From: Roseibium litorale
GTDB taxonomy: Bacteria > Pseudomonadota > Alphaproteobacteria > Rhizobiales > Stappiaceae
Assembly (NCBI RefSeq): GCF_014842915.1
Contig: NZ_JACYXI010000010.1
Coordinates: forward strand, 152,082-216,081
DNA length: 64,000 nucleotides
Reading direction: 5' to 3'
The first letter of the stretch is position 1; each line of letters opens with the position of its first letter. A program made the position numbers and the translations under genes. A model generated the notes under the pieces. That model was not told the origin of the DNA, searched no databases, and saw only the letters and a program-made list of their open reading frames with translations. Shown here piece by piece: positions 1 through 9,782 of the stretch.

Positions 1-727
1 TGGTAACGTTAAACGAGCCATCGGGCTCGAAACACCAGGCGTTCAGGCAGATGGCTATGTCATAGGCAAAGGCGTCGGTGCAGGCGAAATAGAAGTCGAT
101 CAGCCCGGAGAGCTTGTTGGACAAAAAGAAGACGTTGTCCGGAAAGAGGTCTGCATGGATCACGCCTGCCGGAAGGTTTTGAGGCCAATTGTTTTCAAGA
201 AAATCCAGCTCGCGGGTTATCTCTTCTGCGAGGCCCGGAACGACTGAATTTGACCGCTCGCCGCTCTGGTTGAACAGCGGGCGCCAGCCGTCAACGTCAA
301 GGGCATTCCGGCGCACCATGTTGAAGTCGGACCCTGCCAGATGCAGGGCGGCCATGCCACGGCCCAACTCTTCGCAATGCTCTGGCCGTGGACGTTTGAC
401 CCACATGCCGTTGAGGAAAGTCACAATGGCTGCAGGGCGGCCCGCGAGAATGCCAAGAAGATCACCGGACCTTGCCGCCACTGGAAGCGGGCACGAAAGC
501 CCCCGTTTGGCCAGGTGCTGCATAAGGTTCAGGAAGAACGGCAGGTCGTTTGGGTCGACGCGCTTTTCATAGAGCGTGAGGATATAATGACCCGTCTCCG
601 TATGGATCAGGAAGTTGCTGTTCTCGACACCTTCTGCGATGCCCTTGTAGGAAAGCAGTTTGCCAATGTCGTATGTGTCAATGAAGGCGGACAGCTCTTC
701 ATCGGCCACTTCGGTATAAACGGCCAT
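1..727 (-). CDS. thrB: Homoserine kinase, ThrB type II (C-terminus cut by window edge)
   Basis: Phosphorylates L-homoserine to O-phosphohomoserine in threonine synthesis, in the cytoplasm. Reading the minus strand from the ATG at 727 gives an open frame that runs off the window. It starts [20 protein letters not shown] and carries the kinase-like signature of the APH fold: [13 protein letters not shown] (catalytic Asp loop) followed by [16 protein letters not shown] (metal-binding Asp). This is the choline-kinase-like ThrB used by Rhizobiales, not the GHMP-family ThrB of E. coli. It lies 6 bp downstream of ispH on the same strand, the usual ispH-thrB pairing of the order. About 242 residues are visible; the last part of the protein is missing. 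Confidence 0.93.
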   Translation of the reverse strand, partial: MAVYTEVADEELSAFIDTYDIGKLLSYKGIAEGVENSNFLIHTETGHYILTLYEKRVDPNDLPFFLNLMQHLAKRGLSCPLPVAARSGDLLGILAGRPAAIVTFLNGMWVKRPRPEHCEELGRGMAALHLAGSDFNMVRRNALDVDGWRPLFNQSGERSNSVVPGLAEEITRELDFLENNWPQNLPAGVIHADLFPDNVFFLSNKLSGLIDFYFACTDAFAYDIAICLNAWCFEPDGSFNVT

Positions 728-733
728 GATATT

Positions 734-1732
734 TTACTCTGCTGGCGTTGCGGCCGCTGGGGCCGGTTCGCGCAACTCGCGCGGCAGATTGAAGGAAATG
801 GTCTCATCCGCGGTGCGGACGGTTTCCACCGTCACCTCGAACCGCTGGCTGAAGGCATCGATGATTTCCTCGACCAGGGTTTCCGGAGCTGAAGCTCCAG
901 CAGAAAGGCCCAGAGAGGTGACGCCTTCAAAGGCGGCCCAGTCGATTTCGCTCGCCCGCTGAACCAGATGGGAAATCCGGCATCCGGCCCGCTCGGCCAC
1001 TTCGCGCAGGCGCTGAGAGTTGGAGGAGTTCGGTGCGCCGACGACAATCATCGCTTCCACCAGCGGAGCAACAGCCTTCACGGCCTCCTGCCGGTTGGTG
1101 GTCGCGTAGCAGATGTCTTCCTTGTGAGGGGCAACGATTTCCGGGAAACGCTCTTTCAACACGGCCACGATGCCTGCGGTGTCATCGACCGACAGAGTGG
1201 TCTGGGTCAGGAAGGCGAGGGGGCGGCCGGTCTTCGGCTCGAAGCTGCGGGCGTCTTCCTCAGTTTCGATCAAGGAAACGGTGCCTTCGGGCAGCTGGCC
1301 CATGGTGCCGATCACTTCCGGGTGGCCATTGTGGCCGATCAGGACGATCTCCCGCTCCCGTTTGTGATGGATCTCTGCTTCCTTGTGAACCTTGGACACA
1401 AGCGGGCAGGTGGCGTCCAGATAGAACATCTGCCGGGTCTGGGCATCGGCCGGAACAGATTTCGGCACGCCATGGGCAGAAAAGATCACCGGCCTGTCGT
1501 GATGATCCGCAGGGATTTCGGACAGTTCTTCCACGAAGACAGCACCCTTGGCCTTAAGTCCATCAACCACATAGCGGTTATGGACGATCTCGTGGCGGAC
1601 ATAGACCGGCCGGCCGAATTTCTCTAGGGCCAGTTCCACGATCTGGATAGCCCGGTCGACGCCTGCGCAGAAACCGCGCGGGGCGCACAGGCGAACCGTA
1701 AGAGGTGGCTTGGTTGAGATGGCGGCAGTCAT
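734..1732 (-). CDS. ispH: 4-hydroxy-3-methylbut-2-enyl diphosphate reductase IspH
   Basis: Last enzyme of the MEP isoprenoid pathway: it reduces HMBPP to IPP and DMAPP using a [4Fe-4S] cluster. The 332-residue product has the three cluster cysteines expected of the family, C22 in [13 protein letters not shown]109 in [11 protein letters not shown] and C208 in [10 protein letters not shown], plus the SAHGVP and GHNGHPE substrate-site motifs. The frame stays open to 1795, but the ATG at 1732 (MTAAIS) puts the PRGFC motif at the usual distance from the N-terminus. A proline/alanine-rich tail of about 12 residues is poorly conserved. It is probably cotranscribed with thrB, 6 bp downstream. Confidence 0.96.
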   Translation of the reverse strand: MTAAISTKPPLTVRLCAPRGFCAGVDRAIQIVELALEKFGRPVYVRHEIVHNRYVVDGLKAKGAVFVEELSEIPADHHDRPVIFSAHGVPKSVPADAQTRQMFYLDATCPLVSKVHKEAEIHHKREREIVLIGHNGHPEVIGTMGQLPEGTVSLIETEEDARSFEPKTGRPLAFLTQTTLSVDDTAGIVAVLKERFPEIVAPHKEDICYATTNRQEAVKAVAPLVEAMIVVGAPNSSNSQRLREVAERAGCRISHLVQRASEIDWAAFEGVTSLGLSAGASAPETLVEEIIDAFSQRFEVTVETVRTADETISFNLPRELREPAPAAATPAE

Positions 1733-1884
1733 GTCTGTCCCTAGGCTTGGTCTGTCGGCAATAAGGGGGGCAGGGCCTGTCATGTCAAGGTGCAACTGCC
1801 TGATACGTCTGGTGTCTCGCCAAGTGTGAATGGACCTGTTATGAAGCTCGACCGTAGGTGATGAGTTAACACGCAGGTGAGTAT

Positions 1885-2535
1885 ATGTTGAAGGCCGTCC
1901 AAACTGTGGGGCTCCGCTGGATCAAGGCAGCCACTGCAGGGGCGCTATGCGCCGGTCTCCTGGCGGGTTGCATGAGCAGTTCAGACGAAACGGTTTCCGG
2001 CGGCAATGCTGCTGGCGGCGCGGGCAGCAGCGGATCAAGCGGCGGCATCGTCAGTTCCATCCTGACCAGCGGCAAAGGGCCGATTGAGGTCAATCCTGAT
2101 GCTTTTGCCTCAGAGATCTATTGCCCGCCCATCAAGCCGCAATTGAACACTTATCTCATCATGAAATACGAGCGGGGCCACGAGGACGAGCCCAAGCACC
2201 TGCTGTATCAGGCTACTCTTGATCAATGGGCGCGTGAATGCAGCCGTGAAGGTGCGGATCAGACCCGGATCAAGCTCGGCCTGTCCGGCAATGTCACGCC
2301 AGGCCCAGCATGGAAGGGCGGGGAAATCGTTCTGCCGATCCGTGTTGCCATTCTTCCGTCCGGCGAGAGCAACAAACCGCTGCAGTCCGATCTCGTCTCT
2401 GTTCCTGTGACTGTCGGTCAGGGCGCACCAGCCGAAGGCTGGACCATGGTCGAGAACAAGTATGTCGTTCAGCGCAACACGGAAGTGATGGTTGTCTTCG
2501 GGTTCGATGAAGGCCCGCAGAAGAAGCGCCGCTAA
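1885..2535 (+). CDS. Predicted lipoprotein of unknown function
   Basis: A 216-residue protein with a signal peptide and a clear lipobox, LLAGC, with Cys29 as the expected lipidated residue. After it comes a Ser/Gly-rich tether of about 35 residues, then a globular part. I do not recognise a named domain. The globular part has a conserved-looking stretch ([22 protein letters not shown]) and a beta-rich C-terminal half ([24 protein letters not shown]). It ends in a basic KKRR tail. It sits alone between divergent ispH and the gcv riboswitch. Likely envelope-anchored and facing the periplasm; the function is unknown. Confidence 0.75.
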   Translation: MLKAVQTVGLRWIKAATAGALCAGLLAGCMSSSDETVSGGNAAGGAGSSGSSGGIVSSILTSGKGPIEVNPDAFASEIYCPPIKPQLNTYLIMKYERGHEDEPKHLLYQATLDQWARECSREGADQTRIKLGLSGNVTPGPAWKGGEIVLPIRVAILPSGESNKPLQSDLVSVPVTVGQGAPAEGWTMVENKYVVQRNTEVMVVFGFDEGPQKKRR

Positions 2536-2567
2536 TCACGTTTCGGACGATTCTCTTGTCCGGCTTA

Positions 2568-2596
2568 TTGACAAGCGGAAACGGCCAAGGGAAATA
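2568..2596 (+). promoter_or_regulatory. Candidate promoter of the gcv operon
   Basis: TTGACA at 2568-2573, a 17-bp spacer, and GAAATA at 2591-2596. The -35 is perfect and the -10 is weak (3-4 of 6). It lies about 90 bp before the glycine riboswitch, so transcripts starting here would include both aptamers. Confidence 0.45.
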
Positions 2597-2683
2597 TGCC
2601 CGCTACCGGCCCGGGTCGTTCCCGAGTCGGGGAAAGTTGTGTGGCGAGGGCTTTGTTGACCACGTTGTACGGCTTTGAACGTC

Positions 2684-2892
2684 AAGCGGGAGAGGCCGGG
2701 TGAAATGATACCGGCGCCGAAGGAGCAACCGCCCCGGAAACTCTCAGGCAAAAGGACCGCTTGCCGATAACGCTCTGGAAAGCAGCTATCCGGACCGCCG
2801 AAGGTGGGAAGGGCCGCTCACCGAAGGAGTAACCGCGACGGGCCAGAGTAGGGTCCCGCGGGAAATCTCTCAGGTACTCGGACAGAGGGGGT
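2684..2892 (+). promoter_or_regulatory. Tandem glycine riboswitch (gcvT motif, two aptamers)
   Basis: Two consecutive glycine-aptamer cores are readable. Aptamer 1, about 2684-2762, contains GCGGGAGAG, GCCGAAGGAGCAA and CTCTCAGGCAAAAGGACC. Aptamer 2, about 2771-2892, contains CGCTCTGG, ACCGAAGGAGTAACCG, ATCTCTCAGGTA and GGACAGAGGG. The short linker and the larger second aptamer are typical of the class. It ends about 57 nt before the gcvT start codon. No terminator hairpin with a U tract is visible between it and gcvT, so translational control is more likely than attenuation. Glycine binding normally turns glycine cleavage on. Confidence 0.95.
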
Positions 2893-2948
2893 GCGGACGG
2901 ATCTTCAGGGATTCGTGATCCGCGCAACCCTGATTCCGAGGACGATTG

Positions 2949-4094
2949 ATGGCCGACGCACCCGGCGCACTTCAAAAGACACCGCTCTACGACCTCCATA
3001 TCGAGCTTGGCGCCCGCATGGTGCCATTTGCTGGTTACGAAATGCCGGTGCAATATCCGGCCGGCATCATGACCGAACACCTCCAGACCCGCGAAAGCGC
3101 CGGTTTGTTTGACGTGTCCCACATGGGGCAGGCCGTTCTGATCGGCCCGGATCACGAAACCACTGCCCGCGCGCTGGAGGCCATGGTGCCATCCAACATG
3201 GTTGAACTTGGACGCGGCAAGCAGCGCTATACGGTTCTGCTCAATGCCGAAGGCGGCGTTGTCGATGACCTGATGGTGACGCGCCCGGTTGCTGACGATC
3301 AGCAGGGACGCCTGTATCTGGTGGTCAACGCGTCGCGCAAGGACGTGGACTATCCGCTGATCGCAGCCGGTCTGCCGGACACTGTCCGTCTGGAAATCTT
3401 CACCGACAAGGCGCTGATCGCCGTTCAGGGGCCCAAGGCCGTTGAAGCTGTTGCAGCTCACGCTCCGGCTGCTGCCGATCTGGCCTTCATGTCCGGCGAC
3501 TTCATGGAATTCGACGGCATTGCCTGCCACATCTCCCGCGCCGGTTACACAGGCGAAGACGGGGTGGAAATGTCTGTTCCCGCTGGCGCTGCCGAAGCGA
3601 TTGCACGCGCGCTGCTGGCTGATGAGCGGGTGAAGCCGATTGGCCTCGGCGCGCGTGACAGCCTGCGCTTGGAAGCCGGTCTATGCCTTTACGGCCATGA
3701 TCTCGACGAGACGATTTCTCCGGTCGAGGGCAACATCACGTTCTGCATGCAGAAGCGCCGCCGCGAGGAAGGCGGCTTTCCGGGGGCTGATCGCATCCAG
3801 GCAGAGCTCAAGGATGGCCCTGGCCGTCTGCGCGTTGGCCTGAAGCTTGAAGGCCGCGCACCGGCCCGCGAGGGCGCCGCAATCCATTTGCCGGGCGGCG
3901 CTGCCGTCGGCACCGTCACCTCTGGCGGCTTTGCCCCCACCGTTGGTGGCCCCATTGCCATGGGCTATGTGGCCACCGAACATGCCAAGACAGGCATGAA
4001 GCTCAGCCTTCTTGTGCGCGGCAAGGAGCTGCCGGCGGAAGTGGTCGATATGCCCTTCGTGCCAAACCGCTATTACCGCAAACCGAAATCCTGA
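2949..4094 (+). CDS. gcvT: Glycine cleavage system T protein (aminomethyltransferase)
   Basis: Transfers the methylene group from the aminomethyl-lipoyl arm of GcvH to tetrahydrofolate and releases ammonia. The 381-residue product has family features in order: the N-terminal PLYDLHIELGARMVPFAGYEMPVQY, GLFDVSHMGQ, the folate-site region SRAGYTGEDGVEMSVP, GARDSLRLEAGLCLYGHDL, and the C-terminal beta-barrel ending FVPNRYYRK. The ATG at 2949 is preceded by GAGG with suitable spacing; a TTG directly before it (2946) is less likely. First gene of the operon after the glycine riboswitch, with gcvH 36 bp downstream. Confidence 0.97.
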   Translation: MADAPGALQKTPLYDLHIELGARMVPFAGYEMPVQYPAGIMTEHLQTRESAGLFDVSHMGQAVLIGPDHETTARALEAMVPSNMVELGRGKQRYTVLLNAEGGVVDDLMVTRPVADDQQGRLYLVVNASRKDVDYPLIAAGLPDTVRLEIFTDKALIAVQGPKAVEAVAAHAPAAADLAFMSGDFMEFDGIACHISRAGYTGEDGVEMSVPAGAAEAIARALLADERVKPIGLGARDSLRLEAGLCLYGHDLDETISPVEGNITFCMQKRRREEGGFPGADRIQAELKDGPGRLRVGLKLEGRAPAREGAAIHLPGGAAVGTVTSGGFAPTVGGPIAMGYVATEHAKTGMKLSLLVRGKELPAEVVDMPFVPNRYYRKPKS

Positions 4095-4130
4095 CCTGAA
4101 CCTATTCCTTCCAGAAAACCGGGACGCATC

Positions 4131-4502
4131 ATGACCACCTATTATTCCAAGGACCACGAGTGGATCACCGTCGAAGGCGGCACCGCCACCGTCGGCATCA
4201 CCTCCTACGCCCAGCAGCAGCTCGGCGACGTCGTCTATGTCGAGACGCCGGAAGCCGGCAAAAGCCTCTCCCAGGGCGACGAAGCCGCGGTGGTTGAATC
4301 CGTGAAGGCCGCTTCCGAAGTCTATGCGCCGATCGACGGTGAAGTGACCGAAGGCAACGCAGCGCTCGGCGATGAGCCGGCCAAGGTCAACGAAGATCCG
4401 GAAGGCGCTGCCTGGTTCTGGAAGATGACCGTAGCCGATGAAGGCCAGCTCGCCGGTCTGATGGATGAAGCGGCCTACAAGGCCTACGTGGACGCGCTCT
4501 GA
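4131..4502 (+). CDS. gcvH: Glycine cleavage system H protein
   Basis: The small lipoylated carrier that shuttles the aminomethyl group between the P, T and L proteins. It has 123 residues, normal for the family. The lipoylation lysine is K59 in [11 protein letters not shown], followed by the conserved [14 protein letters not shown] loop and the ending WFWKMTVAD. Its stop codon is 2 bp before the start of the OsmC-like gene, so translation is probably coupled across that junction. Confidence 0.98.
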   Translation: MTTYYSKDHEWITVEGGTATVGITSYAQQQLGDVVYVETPEAGKSLSQGDEAAVVESVKAASEVYAPIDGEVTEGNAALGDEPAKVNEDPEGAAWFWKMTVADEGQLAGLMDEAAYKAYVDAL

Positions 4503-4504
4503 TC

Positions 4505-5005
4505 ATGAGCGGGCACCTCTACACAGCGGAAGTCCTCTGGACATGCGAAGGCGAAAGCTTCCCGAAAGGGCGGTATTCACGCGCGCATGTCTGGCGGTTC
4601 GACGGCGGTGTCGAGGTGCCGGCCTCTGCCTCGCCTCTTGTCGTACCGCTGCCGCTTTCCTCCGAAGCCGCCGTGGATCCGGAAGAGGCCTTTGCCGCTG
4701 CCGTCTCCTCCTGCCACATGATGACGTTTCTGGATCTCGCCCGCCGGGCCGGTTTCGTCATTTCGGCTTATGAGGGCAAGGCCGAAGCGCTGATGGAGGT
4801 GATTTCAGCGCCAGGCGAACCAAAGCGCATGGGCATCACCAGGGTGACGCTCCGTCCGGTCATCACCTTCCGGGCCGACGCCGAACCGGATGCCGACCAG
4901 CTGGAGGCGCTTCATCACGAGGCGCATGAGGTCTGCTTCATCGCGAACTCCGTAAAATGCGGGATAATCGTGAAGCCGCAACCGGCGAAGCTGATTTCGC
5001 AATAG
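4505..5005 (+). CDS. OsmC-family protein (thiol peroxidase-like) inside the gcv operon
   Basis: OsmC/Ohr proteins reduce organic hydroperoxides with a pair of cysteines. This 166-residue protein has the two expected sites: C70 in VSSCHMMTFLDLARRAGF, at the start of the long core helix, and C144 in HHEAHEVCFIANSVKCGI, plus an extra C152. The N-terminal half contains the strand pattern GRYSRAHVWRFDGG typical of the small OsmC subgroup. It starts 2 bp after gcvH and is the third gene of the operon, ahead of gcvPA. A peroxide-defence enzyme here may protect the lipoyl or PLP chemistry of glycine cleavage; that role is inference. Confidence 0.88.
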   Translation: MSGHLYTAEVLWTCEGESFPKGRYSRAHVWRFDGGVEVPASASPLVVPLPLSSEAAVDPEEAFAAAVSSCHMMTFLDLARRAGFVISAYEGKAEALMEVISAPGEPKRMGITRVTLRPVITFRADAEPDADQLEALHHEAHEVCFIANSVKCGIIVKPQPAKLISQ

Positions 5006-5022
5006 AGCGAAAGCCTCTCCAT

Positions 5023-5168
5023 CGTCCTCCCGGGCGCAGGCGCAGCCGAAAAACCGGGACCCAATCGCGGTGAGGCTTGCAGATGCGATGCCGATGAGAT
5101 GAAGACGCGCTTTGCGCGGCTCTGGAAATGATTAGGCCCCGGCTCGGCGCTTCGCTTGGCCGGGGTGA
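5023..5168. repeat. Palindromic intergenic repeat between osmC-like gene and gcvPA
   Basis: A non-coding element with two stem-loops. The left one pairs TCCCGG (5028-5033) with CCGGGA (5054-5059). The right one pairs CCCCGGC (5137-5143) with GCCGGGG (5159-5165), with a GCGCTTCGCTT-type loop. The CCGGGxxC...CCGGGACCCAAT arrangement resembles scattered Rhizobiales intergenic repeats. It lies within an operon, so it may act as a transcript-stabilising or partial-termination structure before gcvPA. Family assignment is by memory only. Confidence 0.55.
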
Positions 5169-5227
5169 ATGGAGGAACGGACCTGTTCTTCCTCGATATG
5201 AGTTTAAACCAAACTGGGAGCCGCGAG

Positions 5228-6574
5228 ATGCGCTACCTGCCTTTAAGCGATACCGACCGGGCCGACATGCTGGCCCGCGTGGGCGTCGACAGCATTGACG
5301 AGCTGTTCGCGGACATTCCCGCAAAGGCCCGTCTGAACGATCTGGTGGATCTGCCGCGCCGCGCTGGCGAGCTGCAGGTGGAGCGCCAGCTGTCCGCTTT
5401 GGCCGCCAAGAACGTTCCGGCTTCGTCCGTGCCGTTCTTCGTAGGGGCGGGTGCCTACAAGCACCATGTCCCCTCCACCGTCGATCATCTGATCCAGCGG
5501 TCCGAGTTCCTGACGAGCTACACGCCGTATCAGCCGGAAATCACCCAAGGGACCTTGCAGTATCTGTTTGAGTTCCAGACCCAGGTTGCCCGCTTGACCG
5601 CTATGGATGTGGCCAACGCCTCTATGTATGACGGCTCCACCGGCACTGGCGAAGCTGTGCTGATGGCGCACCGGGTCACCAAGCGCAAGAAGGCGGTCCT
5701 CTCCGGCGGTCTGCATCCCCAGTACCGTGAAGTGGTCGAGGGCCTCTCCGGTCAGGCCGGTGACGCGGTTGTGGCGCTGCCAGCCGACCCGACCGGCACG
5801 GAAGACATCCTGTCGCAGATCGACAAGGAAACCTCCTGCGTCGTCGTTCAGTCGCCGAATTTCTATGGCCAGATCATCGATCTGAAGCCGATTGCCGAAA
5901 AGGCTCATGAGTGCGGCGCGCTTCTGGTCGCGGTCTTCACCGAAGTGGTGTCCCTCGGCCTGATCGAGCCGCCGGGAACCCAGGGCGCGGATATCGTTGT
6001 TGGCGAGGGCCAGTCTATCGGCAACGGCCTGAACTTTGGCGGCCCCTATGTCGGTCTCTTTGCAACGCGCCAGAAATACGTCCGTCAGATGCCGGGCCGT
6101 CTGTGCGGTGAAACCACTGACGTGGATGGCAAGCGCGGCTTCGTGCTGACGCTGTCGACCCGCGAGCAGCACATCCGCCGCGACAAGGCGACGTCCAACA
6201 TCTGCACCAACTCGGGCCTCTGCTGCCTGGCCTTCACCATTCACATGTCGCTTCTGGGCGGCACGGGGCTGAAGAAGCTGGCGCGGATCAATCACGCCAA
6301 TGCGGTGAAGCTGAAGGCGCAGCTCGCAGCTGTTCCGGGCGTCGAGGTTCTGAACACCGCCTATTTCAACGAATTCACCGTCAAGCTGCCGAAGGCCGCT
6401 CATAGCGTCGTTGAAGCGCTGGCCGAAAAGGGCATCCTGGCCGGTGTCCCTGTCTCCCGCCTGATTCCGGGCAAGCCGGAGCTTGAAAACCTGCTGGTGG
6501 TAGCCTCAACGGAAGTGAACACCGATGAAGACCGCGCAGACTTTGCCGCCGCTCTGAAGGAGGTGCTGGCATGA
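5228..6574 (+). CDS. gcvPA: Glycine dehydrogenase (decarboxylating) subunit 1
   Basis: N-terminal half of the P protein, which decarboxylates glycine and loads GcvH. The product is 448 residues, the standard size for the split form. It starts [20 protein letters not shown] and contains the family stretches [60 protein letters not shown] and [15 protein letters not shown]. The frame extends upstream to 5156, but the ATG at 5228 matches the family N-terminus. It overlaps gcvPB by 4 bp (ATGA), so the two subunits are translationally coupled. GcvPA has no PLP lysine; that is in GcvPB. Confidence 0.97.
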   Translation: MRYLPLSDTDRADMLARVGVDSIDELFADIPAKARLNDLVDLPRRAGELQVERQLSALAAKNVPASSVPFFVGAGAYKHHVPSTVDHLIQRSEFLTSYTPYQPEITQGTLQYLFEFQTQVARLTAMDVANASMYDGSTGTGEAVLMAHRVTKRKKAVLSGGLHPQYREVVEGLSGQAGDAVVALPADPTGTEDILSQIDKETSCVVVQSPNFYGQIIDLKPIAEKAHECGALLVAVFTEVVSLGLIEPPGTQGADIVVGEGQSIGNGLNFGGPYVGLFATRQKYVRQMPGRLCGETTDVDGKRGFVLTLSTREQHIRRDKATSNICTNSGLCCLAFTIHMSLLGGTGLKKLARINHANAVKLKAQLAAVPGVEVLNTAYFNEFTVKLPKAAHSVVEALAEKGILAGVPVSRLIPGKPELENLLVVASTEVNTDEDRADFAAALKEVLA

Positions 6575-8166
6575 GCATGAACACTCAGGGACGCCCGACC
6601 TCTGCGGGCGACGCGGGCGAGGCTTTCCGTCCGAAGACCTTTACCGGCAACCGTGCGCTCGACATGGAAGAGCCGTTGATCTTCGAATTCGGCCGCCTGG
6701 ATGTGACCGGCGTCGATCTCGATGAACCGGAAGATTTCGTTCCCGAACTTGGCGGCCATGAGCGCAAGGACGCGCTGGAGCTGCCGGGTCTGGCAGAGCC
6801 GGAAGCCATGCGCCATTACGTGCGCCTGTCGCGGAACAACTACGCCATCGACAGCGGCCTCTATCCGCTGGGCTCCTGCACCATGAAGCACAATCCGCGC
6901 CTCAACGAGAAGATGGCGCGGCTGCCGGGCTTCGGGGATATCCATCCGCTTCAGCCCCTGTCCACTGTCAAGGGCGCGGTCGAGCTGATTGACCAGCTGA
7001 GCCATTGGCTGATGACCCTGACCGGCACGTCTGCGGTTGCCATGAGCCCGAAGGCCGGCGCCCATGGCGAGCTTTGCGGCATGATGGCGATCAAGGCGGC
7101 CCATACGGCGGCGGGCCGTGATCCGAAGATCGTTCTGGTTCCCGAAAGTGCCCATGGCACCAACCCGGCAACAGCGGCGCTCCTCGGCTACAAGGTCGTC
7201 AACATTGATGCCCGGGATGAAGACGGCACCGTCGATCTGGATGCCCTGAAGCGCACAATTGCCGAGCATCAAGGCAACATTGCCGCGATCATGCTGACCA
7301 ACCCGAACACCTGCGGCTTGTTCGAGCGGGATATCATCGAGATCGCAGCGGCCATTCATGCAGCCGATGCCTATTTCTACTGCGACGGCGCCAACTTCAA
7401 TGCCATCGTCGGCAAGGCCCGCCCGGGGGATCTGGGCGTCGATGCCATGCACATCAACCTGCACAAGACCTTCTCCACGCCCCATGGCGGCGGCGGTCCG
7501 GGTTCCGGTCCGGTGGTCCTGTCTGACCGTCTCGCGCCTTTCGCGCCGCTGCCCTTCATCCGCAAGGGTGAGAACGGCCCGGTTCTGGTGGAAACCGCGG
7601 CTGGTACGGTTGAAGGCGAAAAGCCTTTCGGCCGCATGACCGCCTTCCACGGCCAGATGGGCATGTATGTCCGTGCCCTCAGCTACATGCTGAGCCACGG
7701 GTCAGACGGCCTGCGCCAGGCGTCCGAGGATGCGGTGCTGAATGCGAACTATGTCCGCGTCGGCCTGCAGGATCTCATGAGCCTGCCTTTCGGCGAGCGT
7801 CCCTGCATGCACGAAGTGCTGTTCGACGACACCTTCCTGAAGGACACGGGCGTGACCACGCTCGACTTCGCCAAGGCGATGATCGACGAGGGCTATCACC
7901 CGATGACCATGTATTTCCCGCTGGTCGTCCATGGGGCCATGCTGATCGAGCCGACGGAAAGCGAAAGCCGCGCCGCCCTCGATCTCTTCATCGCCACCAT
8001 GCGGGATCTGGTCATGAGCGCCAAGCGGGGCGAGACCGCCCGCTTCTCCGGCGCGCCTTACTATTCACCGCGCCGCCGCCTGGATGAAACCAAGGCGGCC
8101 CGGAGCCCGATCCTGAAATGGACCGAGCCGGAGCCGGCAGAGGTGACGCCGGTCGCGGCAGAGTAA
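6571..8166 (+). CDS. gcvPB: Glycine dehydrogenase (decarboxylating) subunit 2
   Basis: Catalytic PLP-bearing half of the P protein. It has 531 residues. The PLP lysine is K299 in [19 protein letters not shown], and upstream stretches [23 protein letters not shown] and [12 protein letters not shown] are characteristic. The C-terminus carries a poorly conserved Pro/Glu-rich tail. It overlaps gcvPA by 4 bp and ends the operon; a stem-loop at 8190-8211 follows. GcvPA+GcvPB replaces the fused roughly 950-residue GcvP of many other alphaproteobacteria. Confidence 0.97.
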   Translation: MSMNTQGRPTSAGDAGEAFRPKTFTGNRALDMEEPLIFEFGRLDVTGVDLDEPEDFVPELGGHERKDALELPGLAEPEAMRHYVRLSRNNYAIDSGLYPLGSCTMKHNPRLNEKMARLPGFGDIHPLQPLSTVKGAVELIDQLSHWLMTLTGTSAVAMSPKAGAHGELCGMMAIKAAHTAAGRDPKIVLVPESAHGTNPATAALLGYKVVNIDARDEDGTVDLDALKRTIAEHQGNIAAIMLTNPNTCGLFERDIIEIAAAIHAADAYFYCDGANFNAIVGKARPGDLGVDAMHINLHKTFSTPHGGGGPGSGPVVLSDRLAPFAPLPFIRKGENGPVLVETAAGTVEGEKPFGRMTAFHGQMGMYVRALSYMLSHGSDGLRQASEDAVLNANYVRVGLQDLMSLPFGERPCMHEVLFDDTFLKDTGVTTLDFAKAMIDEGYHPMTMYFPLVVHGAMLIEPTESESRAALDLFIATMRDLVMSAKRGETARFSGAPYYSPRRRLDETKAARSPILKWTEPEPAEVTPVAAE

Positions 8167-8189
8167 GAGCGGATCAAGCCAAGAGATGC

Positions 8190-8211
8190 TGCCCCGGAGG
8201 TTTTTCCTCTG
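8190..8211 (+). terminator. Stem-loop after gcvPB
   Basis: An 11-bp GC-rich stem (TGCCCCGGAGG pairing with CCTCTGGGGCA, one G-U pair) around a five-T loop at 8201-8205. There is no downstream T tract, so it may be a weak terminator or a 3'-end stabiliser for the gcv mRNA. The rest of 8167-8382 holds no gene that I can support. Confidence 0.55.
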
Positions 8212-8382
8212 GGGCACACGCCTTTCGCTGCATGGCGATGCTTTCCGTCCAAACCAGAGCGTTCTGAGCCAAAAGACGCATGCTGGCATGATTTGAGACC
8301 GGAAATTTCCCTATCCAGGACGATTTTGTGTTTTGCTTGGCCGGGACTATCACGGGCGGACAGATCTGGACTGGGGGACGTT

Positions 8383-9642
8383 ATGATTGCCTATCTGTGG
8401 AAGAGAGAAGGCGGTTTTGGAGTATTGAAGCGGCAGCTTTGGTCGTTTCAAAAAGCCATGATCGCTGTGCTTGCGGTTTGCAGTGGTGTTCCCATAGCCC
8501 ATGCCGATCTTCAAAGGACGTCTTTTGGTGACTGGTCTCTGCGCTGCCGCGATAGCAATTATTGCATCGCCGAGGCTCATGGGACGGCATCTAACGGCGA
8601 AGCATTCCGCCTGAAAGTGGAACGTGGGGGAAAGCCGGAGGCTGAGGTCTATGTAACGCTTCGGCCCCAAACGCCCCTGAGTGAGGGTGTGATGGCCCGG
8701 ATTGAAGTGTCCGGAACCGGCGAGAATTACGGCTTTTTCGGCAAGGCCAGACAAATCTACGAGGGCAATGAAATGACTTTCGGGGGCGTCGCTGACCGGC
8801 CGCTCATCGAAAACTTGCGCCTTGGTCTCTCAGCCCGTGTTCAGATTGAGTTTGGCGGCAAGGACGGCACGCTCAGCTACGACGTGCCGCTGACCGGACT
8901 GACCCACGCCCTCCTGCGTATGGACCAGGAGCAAGGACGGATTGGCAAACAGGACGCGATCGTGGCTTGGGGAGGGGTTCCCGCGGACGCAAGTCTGGAG
9001 CTTGACCGTTTGGCATCCTCCACGCAGGGCGCAAAGGAAAAGGCCGCTCCAGCGTCAACCCAAAGTGCCAGTGCGGGCACTGCTCTTGCTGCCCCGCAGG
9101 CCCCCGCCAATGACCTTCCTCCGCCGGTGATGCCCTCACAAGACGCCGCGAGCGCGATGCTGATTTATGATGTCAATGAGATCCCCGAAAGGGTCCGGTT
9201 TCTCGGCTATAGCGGATTGAATTGCCAACTGGACGAAGCGGTGCCAGGGTTCGGCGCTCAGGTCTTTGTCGCTGGAGATGAGGAAACATGGATCGTGCCT
9301 TGCGGAATGGCCGATGCCAATGTGCCTTACTACATGGCGCGGTATGTTGCCTCCAATCCGGACGTCACAACCTGGCTTGAGTTTGAAACGCCTCCTGGCC
9401 TGAACGAGCCGAACCATGCGCTCGTCAACAACCTGACCTATGACCCGCAAACCCGTCAGGTGACGGGGACGACCTATTCCTCTCCGAACTATGATTGCGG
9501 TGTTTTCGAACGCCACGAGGAAATGGCTGAAAGCGGTGAATATGAGTTGATCACGTATCTGGAAAAGACCCAGTGCGACGGCGTGACAGGACCGCCGGAA
9601 GGCTGGCCGCTCTCCTGGAGCATTGACGAGATGGGCAACTGA
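8383..9642 (+). CDS. Secreted DUF1176-family protein
   Basis: A 419-residue exported protein. I chose the ATG at 8383 because GGGGGA lies 6 nt before it; this gives a long signal peptide ending near PIAHADLQ, and an internal ATG at 8455 would give a shorter one. The N-terminal domain begins FGDWSLRCRDSNYCIAEAHG, similar to IalB-like modules. An Ala/Pro/Ser-rich linker follows, then a C-terminal domain with LIPC-like ETWIVPCGMADANVPY and SSPNYDCGVFERHEEM. That layout matches DUF1176, whose function is not established. Six cysteines suggest periplasmic disulfides. It is a single gene ending at the hairpin at 9747. Confidence 0.7.
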   Translation: MIAYLWKREGGFGVLKRQLWSFQKAMIAVLAVCSGVPIAHADLQRTSFGDWSLRCRDSNYCIAEAHGTASNGEAFRLKVERGGKPEAEVYVTLRPQTPLSEGVMARIEVSGTGENYGFFGKARQIYEGNEMTFGGVADRPLIENLRLGLSARVQIEFGGKDGTLSYDVPLTGLTHALLRMDQEQGRIGKQDAIVAWGGVPADASLELDRLASSTQGAKEKAAPASTQSASAGTALAAPQAPANDLPPPVMPSQDAASAMLIYDVNEIPERVRFLGYSGLNCQLDEAVPGFGAQVFVAGDEETWIVPCGMADANVPYYMARYVASNPDVTTWLEFETPPGLNEPNHALVNNLTYDPQTRQVTGTTYSSPNYDCGVFERHEEMAESGEYELITYLEKTQCDGVTGPPEGWPLSWSIDEMGN

Positions 9643-9746
9643 CCACCTGGCAGGCGCGATGGCGTGGGTCGGTGGAGACGCGGGCCCCCCGGTCTTGAAA
9701 CGGATCCCCTGAAACCGGCAGAGTAAGAGCCTGAGACCGAGAAAAG

Positions 9747-9779
9747 AAAACCCCGGAGCGGAAACGCTTCGGGTTTTTT
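9747..9779. terminator. Bidirectional rho-independent terminator
   Basis: A 9-bp stem, CCCGGAGCG with CGCTTCGGG, closed by a GAAA tetraloop, flanked by AAAA on the left and TTTTTT on the right. It sits between the convergent DUF1176 gene and the yciI-like gene and can serve both strands. Confidence 0.85.
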
Positions 9780-9782
9780 CCT

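Noticed and set aside
5243..7698. Long minus-strand frames (386 and 432 codons) opposite gcvPA and gcvPB
   Set aside because: They are shadows of well-identified genes, with His/Gln/Gly-rich composition typical of antisense frames.
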